Of a stretch of DNA of 25,596 nt, positions 7,562 to 14,770 are shown piece after piece. The first letter of the stretch is position 1, and every line of letters starts with the position of its first letter. Under the pieces are notes generated by a model. That model was given only the letters and a program-made list of their open reading frames with translations, did not search any database and was not told the origin of the DNA. The DNA comes from Bacillota bacterium (GTDB taxonomy: Bacteria > Bacillota > Clostridia > Oscillospirales > Acutalibacteraceae), in assembly GCA_023401495.1 (NCBI GenBank), contig JAEXDU010000210.1, positions 1-25,596 on the forward strand, read 5' to 3'. Position numbers and translations under genes: made by a program.

Positions 7562-8395
7562 TCACCCCTTAATCCCCGACGTTGCGATTCCCTCCACGAA
7601 ATACCGCTGCAGCAGCAGGAAGACGATCATGGTTGGAATAATGGCCATACAGCAGGCCGCCAGAGCGGTGCCGTACTGGAACTGCGCGTTGGAGTTTACC
7701 GAACCCATGAACTGAGCGATTCCGACTGGGAGGGTCAGCATCTTGTCGGAGCGGATGGCGATCATCGGCCACAAGAAGCTGTTCCAGTTCGCGATAAAGG
7801 TCAAAATGGTAACGGTAGAAAGCGCCGGTTTGGACAACGGCAGCATAATCTTCAGAAAAATCGTAAACTCACCGCAGCCGTCGATGCGGGCGGCTTCCTC
7901 CAGCTCGCGCGGCAGACCTTTGAAAAAGCTGGTCAGTATAAAAATACTGGTGACGTTTGCCGCCGAAGGGAAGATGATGGAGGCGTAGGTGTTGAGCAGG
8001 CCGATCTTGGCGCACATCAAATACAGCGGGATCATGTATGCCTGAATGGGGATCAGCAGCATCGTGACGATTGTGCCGTAAATCAGCTTGCGCCCGCGGA
8101 ATTCAAAGCGCCCGAGCGCATAAGCCGCAAGAGACGACAGAAAAAGAATCATCAGCGTACCGCAAACGGCTGTAATCAGGCTGTTCGCGCCCCAGGAAAG
8201 GTAAGGGTATTTTTCCAGCACGGTGGTATAGTTGGAAACCGTGAAGGTGTCTGGAATCCATTTGGGCGGGTAACTCAGAATTTCGCTCTCAGGCTTGATA
8301 GAGCAGGCCAGCGCCCAGACGAGGGGAAACAGAAACACAACACAGATCACGATGAGAAGAATGTATTTTAAGCTTTGTCTCATTCCCTTTTCCAT
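7562..8395 (-). CDS. CUT1 sugar ABC permease, MalG type
   Basis: The 277-residue inner-membrane subunit has a first helix at about residues 9-29 and roughly six segments. The EAA loop ELEEAARIDGCGEFTIF is at about 166-180, ending in LPLSKPA. The sequence ends with the typical VEGIATSGIKG tail of MalG-type proteins. AAGGGGTG precedes the ATG at 8395; a second in-frame ATG four codons later lacks that spacing. The gene lies three bases after the MalF-type gene. It forms the channel with that partner and the binding protein at 9421-10734. Confidence 0.92.
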   Translation of the reverse strand: MEKGMRQSLKYILLIVICVVFLFPLVWALACSIKPESEILSYPPKWIPDTFTVSNYTTVLEKYPYLSWGANSLITAVCGTLMILFLSSLAAYALGRFEFRGRKLIYGTIVTMLLIPIQAYMIPLYLMCAKIGLLNTYASIIFPSAANVTSIFILTSFFKGLPRELEEAARIDGCGEFTIFLKIMLPLSKPALSTVTILTFIANWNSFLWPMIAIRSDKMLTLPVGIAQFMGSVNSNAQFQYGTALAACCMAIIPTMIVFLLLQRYFVEGIATSGIKG

Positions 8396-8398
8396 TTT

Positions 8399-9334
8399 TT
8401 ACACCCCTTCGTCCACTTTTAGCAATTTGTTCTGAATGAAGATCATGATGACAAGGATGACGAGTACGGCAACTTCAATCGCTGAACCGTAGCCCATCTC
8501 GTAGTTTTGAAACGCGGAGGTATACAGGTACTGCACCATCGTCAGGGTAGAGGTGCCCGGCCCTCCGTTTGTCATGACATAAATCTGGTCAAACAGCTGC
8601 ACGGTGTTTACCATTGTCAGAGTGACTACCATAGAGGTTGTCGGTTTGAGGAGCGGCAGGGTGATTTTCATAAAGGTTTGAAAACGCGTGGCCCCATCAA
8701 TTAAAGACGCTTCGTACAGCTCCTTCGGGATTCCCTGAAGACCTGCAAGAAACAGAATGGTGTTATATCCTAAAAAGGACCAAATGATGACAATGGCAAC
8801 AGAAATAAGGGCCACATGCTCATCTGTCAGCCAGTGTATTGCAGATCCTCCCATTTTCTTTATGTAAAAGTTCAAAATACCAAAATTGTTATCATACATC
8901 CAGTTCCAGATAATGCCGACGACTGCCGGAATCAGGACGTAGGGGATGATAGCGACGACTCTGCCGACGTTTCTTCCGCGCATTTTTTTATTAAAAAAAT
9001 TGGCGAGCAGAAGGCTGAGGATAATCAGGGGAGGTAATGTCAGAACAAAAAAGATGAGCGTATTGATGATGGAGGTGTGGAAATTGCTGTCGGTCAGCAT
9101 GCGTTTGAAGTTATCAATTCCAATAAAGGACAGCGATCCGGCAAGATCCCATTTACAGAAGCTGATGGCAATTCCCGCAATGCTTGGCCCAAGGCGGAAC
9201 ACGAAAAACACCGCCAGATACGGCAGCAAAAATAGCGCTGCGATTTTCCCCTGCGAGGCTCTCAGCGGTTTTGTTCCTTTGGTGCTGTTCAGATTCTGGG
9301 CGGCTTCGCCCGAACTCGTTTGTCTGTTGGACAT
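8399..9334 (-). CDS. CUT1 sugar ABC permease, MalF type
   Basis: The 311-residue protein has a hydrophilic N-terminus of about 30 residues, then about six membrane segments beginning with IAALFLLPYLAVFFVF. The EAA loop ELYEASLIDGATRFQTF is at about residues 206-222. It pairs with the MalG-type permease encoded directly after it. AAGGAGTG lies at a good distance from the ATG. No ATPase gene is present in this operon, which is common for Firmicute CUT1 importers that borrow a shared MsmX-type ATPase from elsewhere in the genome. Confidence 0.92.
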   Translation of the reverse strand: MSNRQTSSGEAAQNLNSTKGTKPLRASQGKIAALFLLPYLAVFFVFRLGPSIAGIAISFCKWDLAGSLSFIGIDNFKRMLTDSNFHTSIINTLIFFVLTLPPLIILSLLLANFFNKKMRGRNVGRVVAIIPYVLIPAVVGIIWNWMYDNNFGILNFYIKKMGGSAIHWLTDEHVALISVAIVIIWSFLGYNTILFLAGLQGIPKELYEASLIDGATRFQTFMKITLPLLKPTTSMVVTLTMVNTVQLFDQIYVMTNGGPGTSTLTMVQYLYTSAFQNYEMGYGSAIEVAVLVILVIMIFIQNKLLKVDEGV

Positions 9335-9372
9335 ACGCTTATCACTCCTTAGATGAGGAACAACATTCTAAT

Positions 9373-9407
9373 AAAAGGGCGGGCAGCCTTGTTGGAGGAT
9401 GCCCGCC
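9373..9407 (-). terminator. Attenuator hairpin between binding protein and permeases
   Basis: On the minus strand an 8-bp stem, GGCGGGCA/TGCCCGCC (plus coordinates 9378-9385 and 9400-9407), is followed by CTTTTATT. It sits right after the binding-protein stop and before the first permease. It would cut most transcripts there and keep the binding protein more abundant, the same arrangement as at 227-251. Confidence 0.7.
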
Positions 9408-9420
9408 GAAAGAAACCAGG

Positions 9421-10734
9421 TTAGCCTGCCAGAACTTTATTGATATCGCTCTCAAGCTGCTTCGTAATTTCAGCCGGGTCCTTGTCGTTCAGCATCGCAT
9501 TCTGAGCGGCGGTGAGAATCGGGCTCGGAGCCGCGCTGGAGAATACCTTGACGGATTTTTTGTGTGCGGGCAGGAACTTGACATAATCCAGCTCGCTGTT
9601 ATAGGCCTCAATGCCCTTAATCTTCGTTGCGGCCTGCTGTGCCTTCACGTTGGCGGGAATCTGACCGGAAAGCGCCCATTCGGCAGAGTTGTCGGAGAGC
9701 CATTTGACGAAGGTCTGGGCGGCTTTGACTTTGTCGGCATCCTTGTTGTTCGGGATCGCCAGCAGTTCAGATGCACCCCATACTGCTTTTTCGCTGAAAA
9801 TCTGCGGGTAGGCGGCGGTGTCCCAATCGAATTTAGCGGCGCTGTCTACGCCGGAGAGCTGCCAGTTGCCGTCGATTACCATCGCAACGGAACCGGCCTT
9901 GAAGTCATCAATGGGGGATTTTTCGCCGGCGGGCGTCACCTTGTATTTGTAAACAAGGTCCTCGAGGAACTGGAAGGCGGCGGAAGTTTTTTCGCTGTCA
10001 AGAGAAAGGGTGGTCATGTCGTCTGTGAAGGGATTATAGCCCTGCTGGTTCATCAGTGCAAAAGCCTGATAGAACGCATGATGGTTCTGCAGAAAGCCAA
10101 AACCGTACTGCTTGATGTTGGCAGCGTCAAAGCCGCTTTCCGTGGCATTTTTTCCGTTGGCGTCAACGGTGAGCTTCTGCGCGGCCGCAATCAGCTCTTC
10201 CTTATTGGTGGGTGCGCTGGCAATGCCCGCCGCTTTGAACAGATCCTTGTTGTAATACAAAGCGTGCATGTTCACATCCAGCGGTACGCCGTACTGCACA
10301 TCACTCAGAATGGTGCCATCCCAGGCGGTTTTGATGTAATCGCTGGCGTTCAGGTCGAGGCTCTTGATGGAGTCGGAACTCAGAACGCCCATGTCGACAA
10401 ACTGACCGAGCTCAAACGAGTGCATGGCAACGACATCCGGAGTGGAGCCGGCCTGATAGTCCGCAAGGAATTTGGTGAACATCTGCGACCACTGCAAAGA
10501 AGTGAAGGTAACCTGTACCTCGCTCTGGCTTTCGTTAAACTTTTTGACCAAAGCACTCATTTTGTCCAGGTCTCCACCAGTCCAGCCGCCATAGTAATTG
10601 ATGCTTACCGGGGCGGATGTGCCGCCTGAAGCGGCTCCGGAAGAGGTGCTGGTCTGTTGATTGCCTCCCGAGCATCCGGAAAACACAGAAGAAAGCATTG
10701 CAACGCTTGCCAAAACGGCAATAATTTTTTTCAT
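9421..10734 (-). CDS. Sugar-binding lipoprotein of the CUT1 transporter
   Basis: The 437-residue protein has a lipoprotein signal (MKKIIAVLASVAMLSSV then lipobox FSGC with Cys21) and a Gly/Ser/Thr-rich linker. An extracellular solute-binding domain of MalE/UgpB type follows (SINYYGGWTGGDLDKMSALV, DVVAMHSFELGQF, YGVPLDVNMHALYYNKDLF, GKKAT-like linkers, KAAQTFVKWLSDN). It would be anchored outside the membrane and pass an oligosaccharide or glycoside to the two permeases. GGGAGG precedes the ATG. It is the second gene of the operon. Nothing in the sequence tells which sugar it binds. Confidence 0.92.
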   Translation of the reverse strand: MKKIIAVLASVAMLSSVFSGCSGGNQQTSTSSGAASGGTSAPVSINYYGGWTGGDLDKMSALVKKFNESQSEVQVTFTSLQWSQMFTKFLADYQAGSTPDVVAMHSFELGQFVDMGVLSSDSIKSLDLNASDYIKTAWDGTILSDVQYGVPLDVNMHALYYNKDLFKAAGIASAPTNKEELIAAAQKLTVDANGKNATESGFDAANIKQYGFGFLQNHHAFYQAFALMNQQGYNPFTDDMTTLSLDSEKTSAAFQFLEDLVYKYKVTPAGEKSPIDDFKAGSVAMVIDGNWQLSGVDSAAKFDWDTAAYPQIFSEKAVWGASELLAIPNNKDADKVKAAQTFVKWLSDNSAEWALSGQIPANVKAQQAATKIKGIEAYNSELDYVKFLPAHKKSVKVFSSAAPSPILTAAQNAMLNDKDPAEITKQLESDINKVLAG

Positions 10735-10760
10735 TTCTTTTTCCTCCCAAATATTTTTTA

Positions 10761-10801
10761 CAGTTACTGTTCCTGGACCTCCCTGTTCGGTACGGTAACT
10801 G
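10761..10801 (-). other. Imperfect hairpin in the aldolase/binding-protein gap
   Basis: CAGTTAC at 10761-10767 pairs with GTAACTG at 10795-10801. The stem extends to 13 positions with two mismatches. There is no T-run after it on the minus strand, so it is not a terminator. It lies between the aldolase stop and the binding-protein start and could act as an mRNA processing or stabilising structure. Confidence 0.4.
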
Positions 10802-10806
10802 CAAAT

Positions 10807-11733
10807 TTACGAAATTCCGAGTGTTGCCTCCAGCCTTTTCGTCAGCTGGGCCAGTTGAGAAAGCTCAAGCAGTTCCGTTGAGGTTTGTATGCTCTGCCTG
10901 CCTTTTCGTGCGGTTTCTTTCATGGGTACACCGACCATGTTAAGATAGCACTTTGCATTTGCAGGGTAATTTTTCAGCTCTATGTAAGAACACGCCGTTA
11001 AAATATTCTGTAAGAAATCGGTTGTTTCGGGATCGTCCTGCCAGTGCTTTACCAGCCAGGAATACAGCTTCATTTGAAAATTTGCCATCACACCGCTGTA
11101 GCCTGAACCGCCGTGTTTCATGCTTTCTACCAAAGTAGCCGTGTTGGCGTTGAACAGGTGTATTCCGCTGCCCTTTATAATTTCGAGTTTTTCCCGAATC
11201 CGTTCCATATCGCAGCAGGTATCCTTCAGAAATGCGAAACGACCGGTGGAAATGCAGTATTTCAAAATGGGAGGCGTCAACACTCTCTTGTAAGGAACTG
11301 GGCATTCATAAAAGCCTAGTTTGACATCTTTCGGCAGTTGTTCCAGCAGACGTTCCAGGCGTTCGATAAAGATGTCGTCACTTTCATTTTCTGCCGCAAG
11401 CCGGTTGCTGATGAGAATGACGGCATCCACATTTGTTTCGGCAATGCGGTTGAGTTCTTCGGCCTGATCCTTCAAATCGTAGGAAACATGCCCCGAGGCA
11501 ATCACCGGGATTCGTCCGGCGGTTTTTTCCCTCACGAATTTGGTTAGCTTCACCCGCTCTTCCAAAGACAAATAAAAAATTTCGCTGGACTGGCAGGTTG
11601 CGAACAATCCGTCTGCTCCGTTTTCAATATACCATTCGATCAGCGCACCAAGTGCGTCATAATCAATTTCATTATCACAGTGAAACGGGGTAATCATCGT
11701 TGGCCACGCCCCGTGCGCAAAGTTTATACTCAT
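10807..11733 (-). CDS. DHDPS/N-acetylneuraminate-lyase family aldolase
   Basis: This 308-residue class I aldolase of the dihydrodipicolinate synthase/NanA family would form a Schiff base with the keto acid and release pyruvate. Tyr142 (GFYECPVPYK) and Lys170 (FAFLKDTC) are 28 residues apart, the spacing seen in DHDPS (133/161) and NanA (137/165). The usual G-T/S-T-G-E carboxylate-binding motif is replaced by ATCQSSE at 45-51, so substrate placement differs from both reference enzymes. The frame is open six codons further to a TTG, but that stretch contains the ribosome binding site TTGGAGGG, so the ATG at 11733 is the start. It is the first gene of the operon, 103 bases after the -10 box. A true DHDPS is unlikely given the catabolic context. 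Confidence 0.85.
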   Translation of the reverse strand: MSINFAHGAWPTMITPFHCDNEIDYDALGALIEWYIENGADGLFATCQSSEIFYLSLEERVKLTKFVREKTAGRIPVIASGHVSYDLKDQAEELNRIAETNVDAVILISNRLAAENESDDIFIERLERLLEQLPKDVKLGFYECPVPYKRVLTPPILKYCISTGRFAFLKDTCCDMERIREKLEIIKGSGIHLFNANTATLVESMKHGGSGYSGVMANFQMKLYSWLVKHWQDDPETTDFLQNILTACSYIELKNYPANAKCYLNMVGVPMKETARKGRQSIQTSTELLELSQLAQLTKRLEATLGIS

Positions 11734-11801
11734 AAACGGTAGTCCCTCCAAGCTGAAATGTTAGGTAAAATTCCGCTTTTTAAAATGTGAAACAGCTATT
11801 T

Positions 11802-11825
11802 GTTCATTATTAATGAACGATGTTC
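11802..11825. promoter_or_regulatory. Likely IclR operator of the catabolic operon
   Basis: The perfect palindrome GTTCATTATTAATGAAC is at 11802-11818. A third half-site makes a second small palindrome, GAACGATGTTC, at 11815-11825. The block starts about 10 bases downstream of the minus-strand -10 box, where a bound repressor would block transcription. The same GTTC-N9-GAAC pattern recurs at 12004-12020. Confidence 0.65.
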
Positions 11826-11835
11826 TTCTATTTTG

Positions 11836-11864
11836 ATTTTACTTTAGTTTTACATATGTGTCAA
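11836..11864 (-). promoter_or_regulatory. Sigma-A promoter of the nine-gene operon
   Basis: Read on the minus strand, TTGACA (plus 11859-11864) is followed by a 17-base spacer and TAAAAT (plus 11836-11841). It is a perfect -35 box and five of six matches in the -10 box, in an AT-rich divergent intergenic region, pointing at the aldolase gene. Confidence 0.8.
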
Positions 11865-11964
11865 GTTGTTTTTAAAATTATTTATAAAAATATGTAAAAC
11901 ATCCAATAAAACGATGAATTATCTTATCTGCAGATAAAACTGAATTTAATTCTATGAAAGAGAA

Positions 11965-11992
11965 TTGACTTTTTCAAAAGTTAATTTATAAT
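11965..11992 (+). promoter_or_regulatory. Sigma-A promoter of the IclR regulator gene
   Basis: TTGACT at 11965-11970, a 16-base spacer and a perfect TATAAT at 11987-11992 point toward the regulator. Transcription would start near 12000, inside or next to the palindrome at 12004-12020. Confidence 0.75.
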
Positions 11993-12003
11993 AAATGAAT
12001 ATA

Positions 12004-12020
12004 GTTCTATCATGTGGAAC
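12004..12020. promoter_or_regulatory. Second GTTC-N9-GAAC operator, likely autoregulation
   Basis: GTTCTATCATGTGGAAC has the same half-sites and the same nine-base gap as the palindrome at 11802-11818. It begins 12 bases after the -10 box of the regulator promoter. The inner bases are not symmetric, so it may be the weaker site. Confidence 0.55.
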
Positions 12021-12068
12021 GAGGCTCTCTGCATCTTGGATTACGACTGATTTTGGAGGAATTATAAA

Positions 12069-12839
12069 ATGTCTAACGAGGAAAATTACCCCGAAGGAGT
12101 AAAAGTTCGTTCGCTTTATAAGGCGGTAAAGCTGTTGGATTATTTTAATTCCGCCCATCCGGAACGGGGAATCAGTGAACTGGCTGAGCTGAGCGGAATG
12201 TTAAAGAGCAGTGTTTATAATATTATGAGTACATTTGAATCCTGCGGAGTGGTGGAAAAGAATCCGAAAACCAGCCAGTACCGCTTGAGTCTGAAAATTT
12301 TGGAATGGAGCAACGCGCTGAGTCAGAACGATATTTTTGGGCGTGTGATCCGCCCGTTTTTGGAAGAGCTGACAGACCGAACCGGTGAGACGGTTTTTTT
12401 GGCAACCCCTTACGGGACAAACATTATTTATCTGGAGGCAGCTTTCCCAAAGGGCGCGATGTCGGTGCGATCCATCAAGGGCGTTGTGGCGCCAATGTAC
12501 TGCACCAGTCTTGGAAAGGCGATTCTTTCCCGCATGGAGCCGTCTATGATCGAGCAGGTGATCGCGGCGGGCCTGGAGGCATTTACGCCATATACCATTA
12601 CGGACGCACAGAGTTTTCGTGAAGAGATCGACCACATTCGTGCGGTGGGATATTCGGTAGACAATATGGAGCATGAATACGGCATCAAATGTGTGGGGGT
12701 CCCAATCAGCAACGGACGCAATCAGGTGATTGGCGGAATCAGCCTTTCCGGCCCTTCTCTGCGCTTTAATGAGCAGCAAATTGTAGAATACGCGAAACTG
12801 CTGGACGGATATGCGAATCAGATTCGCAACCACCTGTGA
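12069..12839 (+). CDS. IclR-family transcriptional regulator
   Basis: The 256-residue protein has an N-terminal winged helix-turn-helix (VRSLYKAVKLLDYFN, GISELAELSGMLKSSVYNIM, YRLSLKILEW; about residues 10-75). An IclR effector-binding domain follows (FGRVIRPFLEELTDRTGETVFLA, YCTSLGKAILSRM, SVDNMEHEYGIKCVGVPI, GGISLSGP). TGGAGGA precedes the ATG. It is divergent from the catabolic operon, and both promoters carry GTTC-N9-GAAC palindromes, so it probably controls that operon and itself. The inducer would be the sugar acid or a breakdown product. KdgR and NanR-like IclR regulators of acid sugars are the closest functional parallels, but the ligand cannot be read here. Confidence 0.9.
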   Translation: MSNEENYPEGVKVRSLYKAVKLLDYFNSAHPERGISELAELSGMLKSSVYNIMSTFESCGVVEKNPKTSQYRLSLKILEWSNALSQNDIFGRVIRPFLEELTDRTGETVFLATPYGTNIIYLEAAFPKGAMSVRSIKGVVAPMYCTSLGKAILSRMEPSMIEQVIAAGLEAFTPYTITDAQSFREEIDHIRAVGYSVDNMEHEYGIKCVGVPISNGRNQVIGGISLSGPSLRFNEQQIVEYAKLLDGYANQIRNHL

Positions 12840-12848
12840 TTTAAAAGG

Positions 12849-12877
12849 ACAGGATTCAAAGTTCATGTGAATCCTGT
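12849..12877 (+). terminator. Hairpin after the IclR gene
   Basis: A perfect 10-bp stem (ACAGGATTCA/TGAATCCTGT) with a nine-base loop lies ten bases after the stop codon. The T-run after it is poor, so termination may depend on the stronger hairpin at 12964-13012. Confidence 0.5.
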
Positions 12878-12963
12878 TCCACAATGTTTCTAAAAACCAA
12901 ATCTATGAAATTAAAAAGTAAAACGGATTCTGAAAGGAATTCCCGTTCCTTGTTTTAAAATGG

Positions 12964-13012
12964 AAGCCCCAAAAGACGCGGCACAGTAGGTCGTGCTGCT
13001 CTTTTGGGGCTT
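12964..13012. terminator. Long hairpin, possible bidirectional terminator
   Basis: AAGCCCCAAAAGA pairs perfectly with TCTTTTGGGGCTT. After one bulged C the stem continues as GCGGCAC with GTGCTGC (one G-T pair), closing an eight-base loop, so about 20 paired positions in 49 bases. It separates the IclR gene from the flavoprotein gene. The A/T-rich arms resemble terminator flanks, though no clean T-run lies outside. The rest of 12878-13072 shows nothing else firm. Confidence 0.5.
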
Positions 13013-13072
13013 TCAGCGATTGCTGCAACTACTTTTAAAAAGGGATGTGAAATGGCTTTTCATCACGCGCAA

Positions 13073-13102
13073 TTGAACGGTAAACGCAGCGATTCATATA
13101 AT
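13073..13102 (+). promoter_or_regulatory. Promoter of the flavoprotein gene
   Basis: TTGAAC at 13073-13078, an 18-base spacer and a perfect TATAAT at 13097-13102 predict a start near 13109, about 40 bases before the GTG start codon. A small palindrome (TGAAA/TTTCA) lies just upstream around 13047-13062. Confidence 0.65.
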
Positions 13103-13151
13103 AGAACACCTCTTTTTGTTTATTTTTGAAAAGAGAAAAAGGAGGGCGTAT

Positions 13152-14642
13152 GTGAATCATGAGTGTTACCAAGGGTTGAGCGGCCGCATTGTAACGCCAT
13201 GCGACGCTACCTATCATAACGATAGACAAGACTGGAATCGTGCGGTGCAGCAGTTTCCGTTTCTCATCAATTATTGCCGTACCGCGCAGGATGTCTCTCG
13301 TGCGGTGTTGTGGGCCAGGCGAAACGGCGTGCCCCTACGCGTTCGCAACGGCGGCCATAATTATGAGGGATATTCGAACGGCAATTGCGTTCTCGTGATC
13401 GATGTCAGCGAGATGAACGGAATAGAGCTCGATGAGCAGCGGCAGACCGTACGCATACAGGGCGGTGTGACGAACCGGGAGCTGTATGACTATGTGTCTT
13501 CAAGAGGATATCCCTTTCCAGGGGGCACCTGCCCGACGGTCGGCGTCTGCGGCTATGCGCTGGGCGGCGGCTGGGGACTCTCGTGCCGCTATTTCGGGCT
13601 GGGCTGCGACAGTATAGAAGAGGTAGAGCTGATCGGTGATGAGGGGCAGATGATCCGGGCGAACCGTCTGTACAATCCCGATCTGTTCTGGGCCCTGCGC
13701 GGTGCGGGCGGCGGCAATTTCGGAGTTGTCGTTTCCATGACGTTCCGACTGCCCCCGCGCATCGGGTATGTGACGCTGATCGAAATCGATTATCACGGTG
13801 TGGATGCCGGAACGCAGGCGCAGTTTCTGCAGACCTGGCAGGACTGGATCGGCGGCGCGGATCAGCGGCTGACGCTTCTGGCCAGAATTTACAATTCTGA
13901 GGCGGATGGTCTGTCCATGCTGGTTCGGGGCATTTTCTATGGAGAGGCCGCGGAAGCGGCGCAGCTTGTTCAGAGTTTTCTGGCGATACCGGGAGCGGTT
14001 TCCGATATCCGGTATATGACCTTTCTGGAGGCGGTGACGATCCTCGGAGCTGCGTACCCGGAATTCGAACGCTTTCAGTCTGTCAGCCGGTTTGTTTACC
14101 GGTATTTCACTCCGGAAGAGGTTCAAAACATCGTAGGGCTGATTCAGCAGCGTGCCCCGGGCTCGGTCTATGCCGGGTTGTCTATGTATGCGCTGGGCGG
14201 GCAGGTGACGGCAGTCGGCGTAGACGATACGGCTTTTTTCCATCGCAACGCGCACTATATTTTATGGCTCGAAACCATCTGGGAGGACGACCGCTTTGCC
14301 GCAGAGAATTCCGAGTGGATCAACCGTCAGCTTCAGAGTCTGATACCGCTTACGACCGGGTCCTATGTGAATTTCCCTTATTCGCAGCTTTACTGGTATC
14401 AGAGCGAGTATTACGGATATCATTTGGCTGCCCTGAAGGCGATCAAGCAAAAATACGACCCTTGTGATATCTTCACCTTTCCGCAGGGGTTGGGACAGTG
14501 TGAATGCTGCCGGGCAGAGCAGCCGCCTTTTGCGGCAGAGACAATCCCGCTTTGTGCAGAGGAATCCCCCGCACAAATGTCAGCTATGCGCACCAATTAC
14601 CGGGGATTCCGATATGTTGAACCCCCGCCCGAACCCCTTTAG
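13152..14642 (+). CDS. FAD-linked oxidase, berberine-bridge-enzyme family
   Basis: The 496-residue protein has an FAD-binding-4 domain (about 38-205) and a C-terminal BBE segment (NFPYSQLYWYQSEYYGYH through KYDPCDIFTFPQ). H69 in RNGGHNYEG and C127 in GGTCPTVGVCG match the His and Cys that bind FAD twice in bicovalent members, so a high-potential oxidase of carbohydrates or secondary alcohols is expected. The frame is open to a TTG at 13116, but GGAGG at 13141-13145 sits six bases before the GTG at 13152, so that start is preferred. After the BBE motif comes an unusual tail of about 49 residues (448-496) with a CECC cluster and a Pro-rich end (EPPPEPL). No signal peptide is present. The gene stands alone with its own promoter and terminator, and its substrate is unknown. 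Confidence 0.88.
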   Translation: MNHECYQGLSGRIVTPCDATYHNDRQDWNRAVQQFPFLINYCRTAQDVSRAVLWARRNGVPLRVRNGGHNYEGYSNGNCVLVIDVSEMNGIELDEQRQTVRIQGGVTNRELYDYVSSRGYPFPGGTCPTVGVCGYALGGGWGLSCRYFGLGCDSIEEVELIGDEGQMIRANRLYNPDLFWALRGAGGGNFGVVVSMTFRLPPRIGYVTLIEIDYHGVDAGTQAQFLQTWQDWIGGADQRLTLLARIYNSEADGLSMLVRGIFYGEAAEAAQLVQSFLAIPGAVSDIRYMTFLEAVTILGAAYPEFERFQSVSRFVYRYFTPEEVQNIVGLIQQRAPGSVYAGLSMYALGGQVTAVGVDDTAFFHRNAHYILWLETIWEDDRFAAENSEWINRQLQSLIPLTTGSYVNFPYSQLYWYQSEYYGYHLAALKAIKQKYDPCDIFTFPQGLGQCECCRAEQPPFAAETIPLCAEESPAQMSAMRTNYRGFRYVEPPPEPL

Positions 14643-14668
14643 ATTTTTTCTATGCACAAAGAAACAGA

Positions 14669-14706
14669 AAAGCGTTCCGATATTAACAATCGGAGCGCTT
14701 TTTTTA
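14669..14706 (+). terminator. Terminator of the flavoprotein gene
   Basis: AGCGTTCCGAT (14671-14681) pairs with ATCGGAGCGCT (14689-14699) with one G-T pair, then seven T. It is 28 bases after the stop codon and is a standard Rho-independent terminator. Confidence 0.9.
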
Positions 14707-14770
14707 GAGCCTTTACAGCAACATTCTGAGAACACTATGATATGGTATATTATGGATCAATCATCCGGAA

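Noticed and set aside
7316..8371. 351-codon plus-strand frame opposite the MalG-type permease
   Set aside because: It has no recognisable domain, and the opposite strand encodes a complete permease with EAA loop.
9184..10629. Long open frame (481 codons) on the plus strand, antisense to the sugar-binding lipoprotein
   Set aside because: It mirrors a well-supported gene with lipobox and ribosome binding site, has no family pattern and no Shine-Dalgarno of its own.
3965..11733. N-acetylneuraminate (sialic acid) operon
   Set aside because: The aldolase, anomerase and sialidase fold fit, but NanE, NanK, NagA and NagB are absent, and the ribokinase/SIS/RbsD trio points to a pentose product. It remains the main alternative.
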